Below, piece after piece: positions 7,473 through 16,513 of a stretch of 51,618 nt of DNA. The stretch is from positions 1 to 51,618 of the forward strand of contig JAIETM010000013.1 in assembly GCA_019745155.1 (NCBI GenBank), read 5' to 3'. How positions within the stretch are numbered: position 1 is the stretch's first letter; every line of letters starts with the position of its first letter. Origin of the DNA: Chitinophagaceae bacterium (lineage in GTDB: Bacteria > Bacteroidota > Bacteroidia > Chitinophagales > Chitinophagaceae). Under the pieces are notes generated by a model. That model was given only the letters and a program-made list of their open reading frames with translations, was not told the origin of the DNA and made no database searches. The position numbers were made by a program, and so were the translations under genes.

Positions 7473-9000
7473 CAGCTGCTTGCTTGCGAGCTGCAATAAG
7501 GTTGCTGATATAAAGCAATTTTGGATCAATACCTTTTGCAATCATCGATGCATTGGGAGGCACCACTACATCAGGCATAACACCTCTTCCTTTTACTCTG
7601 TGTTTATCCATCACCAAACGATACAATGGCAGCGTAACGCGAACGCGCGTATTTGGTAATACGATCTCCGGAATATGCATGGCAGAATTGCCATAATAAC
7701 CACCACCACTTTCCTCACCAACAATCAAGACATTGGACTGACCCTTTAATGTTGCTGTAAACATGGATGCTGCGGAGAACGTAGCGCCAGCTTGAATCAA
7801 ATAGAGGTTTCCATTATAGGCTTTGTCGGATGTGTATGGCTGAAAATAATGTCGCTCATAACGTCGATAATGGTATTTACCATCCTCCATTTTCTTTGCG
7901 CTGAATTGCATGGCTATCCAGAAAGGCCACGCAGGCTTGATGTATCTTTTGTATTGAATATTTCTGGTAGTTGCAGCAACAGTATCGCCCACTTTAAATG
8001 GTTGTTGTGCGAGATAACGTGTTAAGCGAATATAATTATTGACTCTACCGCCACCATTCTCTCGCAGATCAATAGCCAGATCATTGATGCCCAATTTCTT
8101 CAAAGTGCGAAACGATGAACGGAAAAACTTTTTCATCGCTCCATTACTGAAAGTATTCAAGCGCATCACTGCAAAACGATTTACTGTATCCACCATCAAC
8201 ATGCGCTTTGATAATAACCTGATTTTTCGCCTACTCAATGCAGGAGCCGTACTGCTGCTACTATCCACTCTTGCTGCAGAAGTAATACGTACGGGTGTAA
8301 ATGCTTTGCGCAGCACAGTATCGATACTTCCTTCTTTTGTTCTATACACAAAACGATACAGTGTATCCACACCAAACACAGTTCTATACCATGCCGGGAA
8401 GTTGCTACTAATGTTTTGTGCTTTATGGTTTAGCGCATTACCATCCGTACTCATGTATGCATACATGGTTGTAGTGATGTTGGCAATACTTCGATCGTTG
8501 ATGGAAATGATTGCTGTGCCTCTTCGCAAGATGGAATCATTACGATCAAAATTACCCGTCACAACAGCAGTGTCATTCCACACTTTTAGTGTAAGCGGAA
8601 ATGATGGAAAACGAAACCTGTCTGCACTGCGCGAAAAATTGGTTGGAAACAACACACGCGTATGTCCACATTGTATTTGAGCCACCCATTGTGCCAGTAA
8701 ATTCTTGTATGATACCAGATTCATCGAGTCTTTGATGGCTGAAAACGTGCGCGCATACTGTGCATCAAGGCTGTCTTTACTGGTATACCAGTATAAAGAG
8801 GGGTGATTCGCCTCCAAAATGCGTTTCAACAGGCTTAAATCCTCCTTAAGTATTTCAGGTGAGAGCCGTGTTTCCGGTTGGCTTGCACGCTTGGCTGTTG
8901 TAGCGCAAGATGCTAATAATGAGATCATTACAACAAAAAACGGCCAGTTTCGAAGCGCCTTAAAAAGACCTTGAAACGGGTTTTTTGCTTTCTGCATCAT
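7462..9000 (-). CDS. S41-family peptidase lipoprotein
   Basis: A 512-residue predicted lipoprotein: MMQKAKNPF, basic residues, hydrophobic FFVVMISLLASC with lipobox Cys at residue 32. The C-terminal half is an S41 (tail-specific protease/tricorn core) domain with DLRENGGGRVNNYIR, the nucleophile region AGATFSAASMFTA, and GEESGGGYYG. No clear PDZ signature is obvious between. S41 enzymes trim C-termini of envelope proteins or degrade peptides; the substrate is unknown. The two ATGs at 9000 and 8997 are preferred over a TTG five codons upstream. Convergent with nagA, 11-base overlap. Confidence 0.8.
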   Translation of the reverse strand: MMQKAKNPFQGLFKALRNWPFFVVMISLLASCATTAKRASQPETRLSPEILKEDLSLLKRILEANHPSLYWYTSKDSLDAQYARTFSAIKDSMNLVSYKNLLAQWVAQIQCGHTRVLFPTNFSRSADRFRFPSFPLTLKVWNDTAVVTGNFDRNDSILRRGTAIISINDRSIANITTTMYAYMSTDGNALNHKAQNISSNFPAWYRTVFGVDTLYRFVYRTKEGSIDTVLRKAFTPVRITSAARVDSSSSTAPALSRRKIRLLSKRMLMVDTVNRFAVMRLNTFSNGAMKKFFRSSFRTLKKLGINDLAIDLRENGGGRVNNYIRLTRYLAQQPFKVGDTVAATTRNIQYKRYIKPAWPFWIAMQFSAKKMEDGKYHYRRYERHYFQPYTSDKAYNGNLYLIQAGATFSAASMFTATLKGQSNVLIVGEESGGGYYGNSAMHIPEIVLPNTRVRVTLPLYRLVMDKHRVKGRGVMPDVVVPPNASMIAKGIDPKLLYISNLIAARKQAAVKE

Positions 9001-9084
9001 CTTTTTTTTGCGCAAATCCGTATACTTTTATGTCACAATATCCAAAACACCTCTAAAGGGTGTAAAATCTAATATCCAATATTT

Positions 9085-9336
9085 ATGAACTACAGAACCT
9101 TCACACTGAAGCTTGTCTTCGCACTTTTCTTCGGCGCCGTTTTCTTCCTCATGATTTCAGACCTCAGCAGCGCAATTTCTAAAAGCGACATGGCCACATC
9201 TATTGTTTGCGGTTTAGCAGCCATTGCCACAGCTGTTGTCATGTATTTCTCTGTGTTGAAAGATATGCGTCTTTCAAAAGTGAGTATGCAGAAGAAAGAG
9301 CGTACCAATATGCCGATGACCATCATCATCGAGTAA
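9085..9336 (+). CDS. Small membrane protein of unknown function
   Basis: 83 residues with two predicted transmembrane helices: LVFALFFGAVFFLMI (about 9-24) and SIVCGLAAIATAVVMYFSVL (about 39-58), separated by a short polar loop SSAISKSD, followed by a basic, charged tail. No family is recognised. It is divergent from the S41 gene and convergent with thiL, so it is a single-gene unit. Coding likelihood rests on the clean start, the helices, and the lack of a competing frame. Confidence 0.65.
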   Translation: MNYRTFTLKLVFALFFGAVFFLMISDLSSAISKSDMATSIVCGLAAIATAVVMYFSVLKDMRLSKVSMQKKERTNMPMTIIIE

Positions 9337-9364
9337 TCGCTACCATTCTCTAACGCTACAATCC

Positions 9365-10399
9365 TCAAACATGGAAAGCTTGCCAACCCTGCGCGGTGAG
9401 GTCAAAGCTGTTGCCTCCTCTGGAGAGCAGCTTAGATCCTTCATGCGCGTCGGTCATATAACCGACAACGCTGATCTCTTCGTTCAACGTAATCCTGTCG
9501 TAGTCTTCCTGCTTCAAGGTAAAGATCAGTTCATAATCCTCCCCACCATTCAGAGCACATACGGTGGGATCTAAACCGAATTTGAAAGCTGCTTTTCGCG
9601 CTTCGTCCGCGACAGGCAGCTTTTCTTCATAGATTCTGCAGCCCAATCCGCTCTGCTTGCAGAGGTGTAATACTTCGCTACTCAATCCATCACTAATATC
9701 CATCATGGATGTGGGCACAATTTCGTTCTCTGCAAAAAACGCAATCATGTCTTTGCGTGCTTCTGGTTTCAGCAAGCGCCCAACGATATATGATTCATTC
9801 TCCAGATCTGGTTGTAATTGTGGGTTCTCCAGATAGATACGCTTTTCGCGCTCCATCAGCGTGAGGCCCAGAAATGCACCGCCCAGGTTGCCGCTCACAC
9901 AAATCAAATCGCCCTTTTGTGCTGTACTGCGCTTCACAAATTTATCCGGTGCTACTTCGCCAATCGCGGTCACTGAAATCACAAATCCTTTCTGTGATGC
10001 AGATGTATCGCCGCCAATTAAGTCAACACCATATTTTTCACAAGCAGCATATACGCCTTCGTAAAACTCATTCAATGCTTCTACACTAAAGCGATTACTA
10101 ATGCCAATGCTTAAAGTGATTTGCGTTGGCTCTGCATTCATCGCATAGATGTCACTCAGGTTTACCACCACTGATTTGTAGCCAAGATGTTTGAGTGGTG
10201 TGTACATCAGATCAAAGTGAATGCCTTCTAACAAAAGATCGGTAGTGATGACAGTTTGTTTACCGAAGTGATCAATCACTGCAGCATCATCGCCCACACC
10301 CAAAATAGAAGATGCGTTTTGCAATTCAATATTCTTGGTGAGTTGTTCAATCAAACCAAACTCGCCCAAAGAAGCTATTTCTGTTCTGTTCTCGCTCAT
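9365..10399 (-). CDS. thiL: Thiamine-monophosphate kinase
   Basis: Phosphorylates thiamine monophosphate to the active cofactor thiamine diphosphate using ATP. The 344-residue protein belongs to the PurM/AIR synthetase fold and has the expected motifs: GVGDDAAVI (about 35-43), TTDLLLEGIHFD (about 52-63), NLSDIYAMNA (about 80-89), LIGGDTSAS (about 126-134) and, near the end, MDISDGLSSEV and NGGEDYELIF. The start overlaps the stop of the upstream phosphatase gene as ATGA, so they are one operon. Other thi genes are not in the window. Confidence 0.93.
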   Translation of the reverse strand: MSENRTEIASLGEFGLIEQLTKNIELQNASSILGVGDDAAVIDHFGKQTVITTDLLLEGIHFDLMYTPLKHLGYKSVVVNLSDIYAMNAEPTQITLSIGISNRFSVEALNEFYEGVYAACEKYGVDLIGGDTSASQKGFVISVTAIGEVAPDKFVKRSTAQKGDLICVSGNLGGAFLGLTLMEREKRIYLENPQLQPDLENESYIVGRLLKPEARKDMIAFFAENEIVPTSMMDISDGLSSEVLHLCKQSGLGCRIYEEKLPVADEARKAAFKFGLDPTVCALNGGEDYELIFTLKQEDYDRITLNEEISVVGYMTDAHEGSKLLSRGGNSFDLTAQGWQAFHV

Positions 10400-11175
10400 A
10401 GTGTTTTTTGATTATTGATGACCGCCAATAATTCGTCGTGAATTTTTCCATTAGACGCCACCAAGTGTGGCTGATAAGGTGAATAATATGCGCCGGTAAA
10501 ATCAGTCACCTTACCACCCGCTTCTTCTACCATCAGAAAACCAGCAGCGCTATCCCATGCCTGCAATTTGTGTTCGTAAAATGCATCGAATCTTCCTGCA
10601 GCTACCCAACACAAATCAATCGCCGCACTACCCAATCTTCTTACCGGAATACCCTTTCTGATAAAACGTTCAAACACGTCCAAGGGACCGTTGGGCATGT
10701 CTAAGTACGTGTATGGAAAACCAGTCACCATGCAGCTATGAATCACTTCTGTTTTTTCGCTTACGCGGATAGGCTTGCCATTTAAGCTAGCACCCTGACC
10801 ACGCTCTGCTAAAAAGAATTCATTCATGAAAGGATTGTACACCGCACCGAGCACCATTTGTCCGTCTTTCTCTACACCAATGCTCACGCAACAAATGGGA
10901 ATGCCATTGGCATAATTGACAGTACCATCAATAGGATCGATGATCCACTTATAAGATGAAGACTGCGCCATTTCGCCAGCCTCTTCACTCAGGATAAAAT
11001 GATCCGGAAAAGCTTCGCGGATGGTGGCCATGATGACTTCCTCGCTCTTATGATCAACTTCGGTAACGAGGTTATTCATGCCCTCTTTATTGGAAATCGT
11101 AAAGGGTTTGTCGAAATATTCTTTCAACACAGCAGCCCCTTTTTCCGTGGCTTGAATCAGTGTTTCTTTAAGCAT
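10396..11175 (-). CDS. Inositol monophosphatase family protein
   Basis: A 259-residue Mg-dependent phosphatase of the IMPase/SuhB/CysQ superfamily. Metal-binding motifs are EEAGE (about 67-71), WIIDPIDGTVNYANG (about 79-93) and the C-terminal LQAWDSAAG. The GTVNYANG version is typical of inositol monophosphatase rather than CysQ or fructose bisphosphatase. Substrate is uncertain; cytoplasmic. The ATG at 11175 (MLKETLIQ) is chosen: a TACCTTTG box ends three bases upstream, and a TTG two codons further up would lie inside it. Overlaps thiL by four bases. Confidence 0.87.
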   Translation of the reverse strand: MLKETLIQATEKGAAVLKEYFDKPFTISNKEGMNNLVTEVDHKSEEVIMATIREAFPDHFILSEEAGEMAQSSSYKWIIDPIDGTVNYANGIPICCVSIGVEKDGQMVLGAVYNPFMNEFFLAERGQGASLNGKPIRVSEKTEVIHSCMVTGFPYTYLDMPNGPLDVFERFIRKGIPVRRLGSAAIDLCWVAAGRFDAFYEHKLQAWDSAAGFLMVEEAGGKVTDFTGAYYSPYQPHLVASNGKIHDELLAVINNQKTL

Positions 11176-11178
11176 GCG

Positions 11179-11186
11179 CAAAGGTA
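11179..11186 (-). promoter_or_regulatory. -7 promoter element of phosphatase-thiL operon (TACCTTTG)
   Basis: Perfect TAnnTTTG on the minus strand, ending three bases before the ATG at 11175, which predicts a leaderless message and also fixes the start codon choice. Confidence 0.65.
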
Positions 11187-11237
11187 GTTGTTTGTAGCGC
11201 TTGCAATTTGCTAATTTGCTGTTTCAATCCAACGCTT

Positions 11238-12782
11238 TTGCAGGTTTCCATCATCATCGTGAATTATAATGTGCGCCACTTTCTGGAGCAATGCCTGCAT
11301 TCGGTGCATCGTGCTATTCAAGGACTTAGCGCGGAGGTATTGGTGATAGACAATGCTTCCACCGATGGCAGCCTGGAATACCTGCAACCATTGTTTCCGC
11401 AGGTACAATTCATGGCATTGCAGGATAATCTTGGTTTTGCCAAAGCCAATAACCATGCAGCTAAACTAGCGAAGGGTCAATACCTACTTTTCTTAAACCC
11501 AGACACATTATTGGCAGAAGACAGCGTGCAGAAAATGCTGGCACTTATGGAAGCAAACACGCATGCAGGAGCGCTGGGTGTGCGCATGCTGGATGGGGTA
11601 GGAGAATTTCTGCCGGAAAGCAAAAGAGCTTTTCCGGAGCTGATACCCGCTTTCTTTAAGCTAACAGGATTGGCGAGATTATTTCCTCGTTCTGCATTCT
11701 TCAATGCATATGCGTTGGGACATTTGAATGAAAACAAGAATCATCCTGTGGATGTTTTGGCCGGCGCCTGTATGTTGGTACGCCGGGATTTGTTTCAACA
11801 GATGAATGGTTATGACGAGCAGTTCTTCATGTATGGAGAGGATATTGATTTGAGTTATCGCATCAAGCAATCGGGTTATCAAAACTGGTATTGCGCAGAC
11901 ACCAGCATCATTCATTTCAAAGGCGAGAGCACAAGAAAAGGCAGTAGCAACTATGTACAGCTTTTTTACAAAGCCATGCAACAGTTTGTGCGTAAGCATT
12001 ACAGCGGTAGCAAGTCTGCGTTGATTGTACAAGGCTTGCAAATAGCTATTGTATTACGTGCTGGCATTTCGCTGATCAAAAGATTTGTTACCAGTATCGG
12101 CATGCCCTTGATTGATGGATTGATCATCTTCTCCCTGTTTTGGCTTAGTAAACATTATTGGGAAACCGAGGTGAAAGAGTTTCCCTTCGAGCGCGATCAA
12201 ATCATCATTCTATTGCCAGCGTTTGTGTTGGTCTATTGGCTAACAGCAGCATTCTCGGGTTTATACAATCGCATTTATGCGCCTATAAAATTACTGTCGG
12301 CCCTTGGCATATCACTCCTAAGTACCTTAGCGGTCTATGCTTTATTACCAGAAGGCTGGCGATTTTCTAGAGCAGTAATATTATTAGGCAGTATCGGTTC
12401 CGGAATAGGTCTTTGGTTATTTCGCTGGTGGCTTTTGCGCATTCGCTGGCTGAAACCAGATGCAACGGGTCAGGTCATTGACCGGGCTGTGGTTCTGGTT
12501 CATGCGCACGACCAAGCAGCAGCACAATCCTTCTTCCAATCCATGCAACTGGATACGCGTGTGGTGCAGTGGTGTAACAATGAGTCTGATTGTGAGCAAG
12601 CAGTTGTAGCAAATCAAGCACATGAAACAATACTGGTATCGGGCCACCTCTCTATGCATCAGTTGATTGCTTTTGCAGATAAGCTCAAAGGAAAGACCGC
12701 CCTTCGCTTTCATCATGCGGGCAGCAGGAGTATTATCGGCAGCGATTCAAAGGACAGCAGCGGCCACACATTGAGTAAATAA
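11238..12782 (+). CDS. GT2 glycosyltransferase fused to a polytopic membrane and C-terminal domain
   Basis: 514 residues from the TTG at 11238 (reads MQVSIIIVNYN, the usual start of this family). The first about 250 residues are a GT-A family 2 transferase with IIIVNYN, DNASTDGS, LFLNPDT and MYGEDIDLSYRI, probably adding rhamnose or another sugar to a surface glycan. Then come about four membrane segments (LIDGLIIFSLFWL, IIILLPAFVLVYWL, LLSALGISLLSTLAVYALL, VILLGSIGSGIGLWLF) and a soluble tail with AVVLVHAHDQAAA and HETILVSGHLSMHQLIAFADKL. Membrane part plus tail resembles the N-terminal half of polyprenyl-phosphate sugar-1-phosphate transferases, without the catalytic C-terminal domain. Divergent from the phosphatase operon. 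Confidence 0.78.
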   Translation: MQVSIIIVNYNVRHFLEQCLHSVHRAIQGLSAEVLVIDNASTDGSLEYLQPLFPQVQFMALQDNLGFAKANNHAAKLAKGQYLLFLNPDTLLAEDSVQKMLALMEANTHAGALGVRMLDGVGEFLPESKRAFPELIPAFFKLTGLARLFPRSAFFNAYALGHLNENKNHPVDVLAGACMLVRRDLFQQMNGYDEQFFMYGEDIDLSYRIKQSGYQNWYCADTSIIHFKGESTRKGSSNYVQLFYKAMQQFVRKHYSGSKSALIVQGLQIAIVLRAGISLIKRFVTSIGMPLIDGLIIFSLFWLSKHYWETEVKEFPFERDQIIILLPAFVLVYWLTAAFSGLYNRIYAPIKLLSALGISLLSTLAVYALLPEGWRFSRAVILLGSIGSGIGLWLFRWWLLRIRWLKPDATGQVIDRAVVLVHAHDQAAAQSFFQSMQLDTRVVQWCNNESDCEQAVVANQAHETILVSGHLSMHQLIAFADKLKGKTALRFHHAGSRSIIGSDSKDSSGHTLSK

Positions 12783-12869
12783 GTTTTACACAATGCATTG
12801 ATTTTAACAGCATTCTTATACACAAAGACCGGATATTCGCAGCTCTATACTGGCTTTTAATTAGCTTCG

Positions 12870-12877
12870 TATTTTTG
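12870..12877 (+). promoter_or_regulatory. -7 promoter element upstream of GH3 gene (TATTTTTG)
   Basis: Perfect TAnnTTTG match ending 16 bases before the ATG at 12894, in the 111-bp gap after the glycosyltransferase gene. No clear TTTG was seen at the -33 position. Confidence 0.5.
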
Positions 12878-12893
12878 AACCCCGCTGTTATCA

Positions 12894-14423
12894 ATGCCCA
12901 TATTCGACATTACAATACCTAACTCGATTGCCAAAGTGCTTCGCTTGCCGAAGAACAATGTGCGTAGGCAACAGATTAGGGTGTTGAAAAAACTCCTGCG
13001 AAAAGCGCAGTTCACAGAATTTGGACAGCAATTCGGCTTCGATAGTATCCTGCTGAGCAAACACCCCGGCAAAAAATTCCAGGAACTGGTGCCTACCTAT
13101 GATTACGACCGTATTTACAAAGAATGGTGGCATAAAACACTGGAAGGACATGTAGATGTGTGTTGGCCGGGCAAGATCAAGTATTACGCATTGAGCAGCG
13201 GCACAAGTGGCGCTGCCAGCAAATACATTCCTATTACCAACGATTTACTCAAGGGTAATAAGAATGCCATGATTAAACAGTTGTTTAGTCTGCGTCATTA
13301 TGAAGGCATTCCGTTTTCCTCACTTGGCAGAGGTTGGTTAACACTGGGTGGCAGCACCGATTTACAAAAGGGCGAAGGCTATTATGCCGGCGACCTAAGC
13401 GGTATCACTGCAAAAAAATCTCCGTTCTGGTTTCAGCCTTTTTATAAGCCCGGTAAGAAAATTGCCAAGCAGCGCGACTGGAACCGTAAGCTGGAAGAGA
13501 TTGTTGCCAAAGCACCAGAGTGGGATATCAGCTTTGTAATTGGCGTGCCAGCCTGGATTCAGTTATGTATAGAACAAATCATCGAGCGCTACAAGCTGAA
13601 CAATATTCATGATATCTGGCCCAACCTCACATTCTTTGTACACGGCGGTGTGAGCTTCGAGCCCTATAAAAAGGGGTTTGAGAAATTATTGGGCAAGCCG
13701 CTCACGTATATCGAAACCTATTTGGCTAGCGAAGGATTTCTGGCTTATCAAGACAAACAGTTTACAAAAGGTATGCGCTTGGTGACCAATGAGCATATCT
13801 ACTTTGAGTTTGTGCCGTTTGATGAGAAAAACTTCACGCCCGATTGCGAGATGGTGCCCAACCCGGAAGTGCTCATGATTCATGAGGTGGAGGAAAACAA
13901 AGATTACGCAATCTTAATCAGTACAGCCGCTGGAGCATGGCGTTACCTGATTGGTGACACTGTTCGTTTTGTAGATAAGGAGAATTGCGAAATCATCATC
14001 ACCGGAAGAACCAAACATTTCTTGAGTTTGGTGGGTGAGCACCTGAGCGTAGACAATATGAATAAAGCCATTCAGCTAGTTGGCGAAGAGCTGAATGTGT
14101 CGATACCCGAATTCACTGTTGCGGGTGTACCCCACGGTAATTTCTTTGCACACCACTGGTATGTTGCTTGCAACGATGCGGTAGATGCAGAACAGTTAAG
14201 AAAAGCCATTGACGAAAAACTCAAAGAACTTAATGACGATTATGCGGTGGAACGCAATAGCGCATTGAAAGAAGTTTTTCTGGATGTATTGACTGAACAA
14301 CAATTCCTCGATTTTATGGCCGCTAAAGGAAAAGTGGGCGGTCAGCATAAATTTCCCCGCGTGCTCAAGGGCCAAATGCTGGAAGACTGGCAGCGGTTTT
14401 TGAAGGGCACACTCATCAAATAG
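12894..14423 (+). CDS. GH3 family (auxin-responsive GH3-like) adenylating protein
   Basis: 509 residues of the GH3 branch of the ANL acyl-adenylate superfamily. The P-loop-like ATP motif reads SSGTSGAASKYIPIT (about 99-113), an acyl/AMP site follows around VHGGVSFEPYKKGFE and YLASEGFLAYQ, and AWRYLIGDTVRFVDKEN with TGRTKHFLSLVGEHLS marks the hinge before the C-terminal domain. In plants GH3 enzymes conjugate amino acids to acyl acids; the bacterial substrate is unknown. Complete by length. It is tail-to-tail with the cytochrome gene, four bases apart, so the two are not an operon. Confidence 0.85.
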   Translation: MPIFDITIPNSIAKVLRLPKNNVRRQQIRVLKKLLRKAQFTEFGQQFGFDSILLSKHPGKKFQELVPTYDYDRIYKEWWHKTLEGHVDVCWPGKIKYYALSSGTSGAASKYIPITNDLLKGNKNAMIKQLFSLRHYEGIPFSSLGRGWLTLGGSTDLQKGEGYYAGDLSGITAKKSPFWFQPFYKPGKKIAKQRDWNRKLEEIVAKAPEWDISFVIGVPAWIQLCIEQIIERYKLNNIHDIWPNLTFFVHGGVSFEPYKKGFEKLLGKPLTYIETYLASEGFLAYQDKQFTKGMRLVTNEHIYFEFVPFDEKNFTPDCEMVPNPEVLMIHEVEENKDYAILISTAAGAWRYLIGDTVRFVDKENCEIIITGRTKHFLSLVGEHLSVDNMNKAIQLVGEELNVSIPEFTVAGVPHGNFFAHHWYVACNDAVDAEQLRKAIDEKLKELNDDYAVERNSALKEVFLDVLTEQQFLDFMAAKGKVGGQHKFPRVLKGQMLEDWQRFLKGTLIK

Positions 14424-14427
14424 CTCA

Positions 14428-15411
14428 TTATCTTCCACTTTTCGGTACAAACTTCTCCACTACATGCTCTTGCGGTTGTACTGTTTTCAAGTAGGCATAA
14501 ATCGCTTTCAAATCAGATTCCTTCATACCCGCATACATAGTCCAGGGCATGATGCTGTTGAACTCGCCTTGCTTTACCGCAGGTGGCGTATAGTTTGAAT
14601 CAGCATATGCTTTGAAGCGTTGTACAAACATGGCTTCGGTCCAGCTGCCGATGCCAGTTTTGTGCGGACTAATATTAGATGAGCGCAGTTCAGATCCATC
14701 AGGAAACAAAAAGGATCGTCCACCACCAAAAGATTTTTCCGGAATGATTCTACCCTGCTCAACAGGTGTATGACACTCTATACAACCAGCAGCATTGGTA
14801 AGATAACCGCCGTATGCAAGTATATCTGTTGTATCTGGACGCTTGGCAAGCGTCGCTTTTTGCGGAATGGTATTGATGATGAAACTCATGGGAAAGCTTG
14901 GCTTGGAATCGGGCACATCATTTTTTATAGAGGGAATAGATCTCAAATACGCAATAATAGCTTCCACATCTTCCGCATCCATTTTGCCATAATAAGGATA
15001 GGGCATCAAAGGAAACATGGCCCGACCTTCTTTGGTAACACCGGTGGTGATCAAGCGAAACAATTCTCCATCACTATACCTACTGATTCCCGCAGGCGTA
15101 ACATTCTTTGCATAAAAAACGCCGGGCATGCCAACAGTTTCATCAAAACGATCACCACCCATGCCCAAGGTTCCCGGTGTAACCGGACCGGAAAACTTTG
15201 TCCAATCGCGCTTGGAATGACAGTCCATGCAAACTGTTACGTGATTGGCGAGGTACTCGCCCCTGGCAATTTTTTCAGGCGTGGCTTGTACGGTTAGTTG
15301 TGGTGCTTCACCCACATTGGGTAGAGCCAATTTTACATAAGTTAAAGCAGCAGCAAGCAGTACGATAATGCCAAGCACGAGATAGCCCAGCACTTTGAAG
15401 GCTTTTTTCAT
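14428..15411 (-). CDS. Membrane-anchored diheme cytochrome c
   Basis: 327 residues with an N-terminal membrane anchor (VLGYLVLGIIVLLAAALTYV) and two c-type heme sites in two cytochrome c domains: CMDCH near residue 60 and CIECH near residue 210. Candidate axial methionines lie in the MFPLMPYPYYGKM and MPWTMYAGM regions after each site. The fold is that of the alcohol-dehydrogenase cytochrome subunit / diheme c family, facing the periplasm, probably passing electrons to a terminal oxidase. No partner dehydrogenase is adjacent. No good promoter box was found upstream; a terminator-like hairpin stands 50 bp upstream. Confidence 0.85.
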   Translation of the reverse strand: MKKAFKVLGYLVLGIIVLLAAALTYVKLALPNVGEAPQLTVQATPEKIARGEYLANHVTVCMDCHSKRDWTKFSGPVTPGTLGMGGDRFDETVGMPGVFYAKNVTPAGISRYSDGELFRLITTGVTKEGRAMFPLMPYPYYGKMDAEDVEAIIAYLRSIPSIKNDVPDSKPSFPMSFIINTIPQKATLAKRPDTTDILAYGGYLTNAAGCIECHTPVEQGRIIPEKSFGGGRSFLFPDGSELRSSNISPHKTGIGSWTEAMFVQRFKAYADSNYTPPAVKQGEFNSIMPWTMYAGMKESDLKAIYAYLKTVQPQEHVVEKFVPKSGR

Positions 15412-15460
15412 GGTGTTTGTTTTGGTTGTTCGGGGTAGCTTGCTGCTTGAAAATAATAAA

Positions 15461-15488
15461 AAGTCCCGACAAGTATTTGCCGGGACTT
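15461..15488 (-). terminator. Intrinsic terminator oriented for minus-strand transcription
   Basis: AAGTCCCG and CGGGACTT form a perfect 8-bp stem around a 12-nt loop; on the minus strand it is followed by TTTATTATTTT. The nearest minus-strand gene that could use it is carB, which now ends nearly 2 kb away beyond three plus-strand genes, so the terminator looks orphaned. Confidence 0.6.
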
Positions 15489-15966
15489 AAAATGCTTTCT
15501 TCTAAACCGTTGAGCTTTTCTACATCTATAAAATATAATTTAATGCTGTTTGGGTGTATGTTCTCACAATAAAGAACACTAAATAAATATTAAACGCCCG
15601 CATATAAAAAAATTTATAAAAAGTCAAGGGGGAAATTTCCCGGTTTTGTAGGGGGGTGTTTTTCACCCAAAATCCCGTTGTTTAACGGATTGATTTTTTA
15701 AACCCTCGATTTTAACTTCATTATTGATTCATATCAGACCGAAAGGCAGGTTTATATGAATATAAATTATTTTGACTATTACGTTTGCTCTTGAAGAATT
15801 AAAAAAATTTGATGACACTTTAAAATTCAAAACCGGACAAAATGGTCCTTATCAAATGAATTGAAAAGAATATTATTGATAATTTTTAATTTTCATGCCT
15901 TAGCCTCAATTTTCCGACAGCTTGGCTGCAACTAAGCAAGGTGGGTTTCATTTTAAAACTAAAATC
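15489..15966. other. AT-rich gap with a possible gene relic
   Basis: 478 bp without a convincing gene, more AT-rich than the core. A short plus-strand frame at 15772-15864 from a TTG reads TFALEELKKFDDTLKFKTG onward to a stop; its charged composition looks like true coding sequence, but it has no proper start and may be the tail of a lost gene. An early part contains runs of A, T, C and G (GGGGGAAATTTCCC, GGGGGGTG). No promoter box was clear before the next gene. Confidence 0.35.
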
Positions 15967-16461
15967 ATGAAAGAATTGGTTATGGGCTTTTGTTTTGTTG
16001 CTCTCTTAGCTTCTTGTTCCAAGGATACAACAGAAAAAAGGGTTTCTGAAGAAGATTATCGACAGCAGAGAATTACGGCTGCTTTACACACTTCAAATCC
16101 TATTAGGAATGAGATAGCAGAAAGAATACTTCTAGTCGGCCAAACAAACAATAAAGAATTTTATTTAGAGAGCATAATTGCTAAAGATAAGAAAACCGGT
16201 TTCAGAACTTTTGGGTATGCTGTTATTAGAAAGGATCAAAAAATCGCTAGAAGCATTGATCCTGTAAGCTTAGGTTCTGGTTTTGGAATTTATACAGGCT
16301 GGATACTAAAGAATTCTGGATGTTGGGTACACGGAACCTTTATATGGAGCGGAAGCATAGACAACTTTGTGTTTACTGAAGATCCTAACCCTTATGGGGA
16401 CAATTATATAGGTAATGAACCAAGATGTATGTCACAAAAAGAATTCGATACTTGGTGTTAA
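15967..16461 (+). CDS. Hypothetical lipoprotein
   Basis: 164 residues from the ATG at 15967: MKELVMGFCFVALLASCSK is a textbook lipoprotein signal with lipobox LASC. The mature part has no family I recognise; it contains WILKNSGCWVHGTFIWSG and ends NEPRCMSQKEFDTWC, with four cysteines in the mature C-terminal half. First of three small exported proteins in the AT-rich block beside the half-length carB; codon use is visibly A/T-rich compared with neighbours. Likely an acquired gene. Confidence 0.65.
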   Translation: MKELVMGFCFVALLASCSKDTTEKRVSEEDYRQQRITAALHTSNPIRNEIAERILLVGQTNNKEFYLESIIAKDKKTGFRTFGYAVIRKDQKIARSIDPVSLGSGFGIYTGWILKNSGCWVHGTFIWSGSIDNFVFTEDPNPYGDNYIGNEPRCMSQKEFDTWC

Positions 16462-16513
16462 CTTATTACATGAAGGTAAACAATTGATGTTTACCTTCAA
16501 TTTAATTTATTTT

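Noticed and set aside
8039-8680. 213-codon plus-strand frame opposite the S41 gene
   Set aside because: Lies wholly within a coherent lipoprotein protease on the other strand; composition is that of a shadow frame.
8998-9016. A8 run before the S41 start as a second contingency run
   Set aside because: The frame downstream opens at ATGs after the run, and no signal peptide lies out of frame upstream, so the run does not affect the product.
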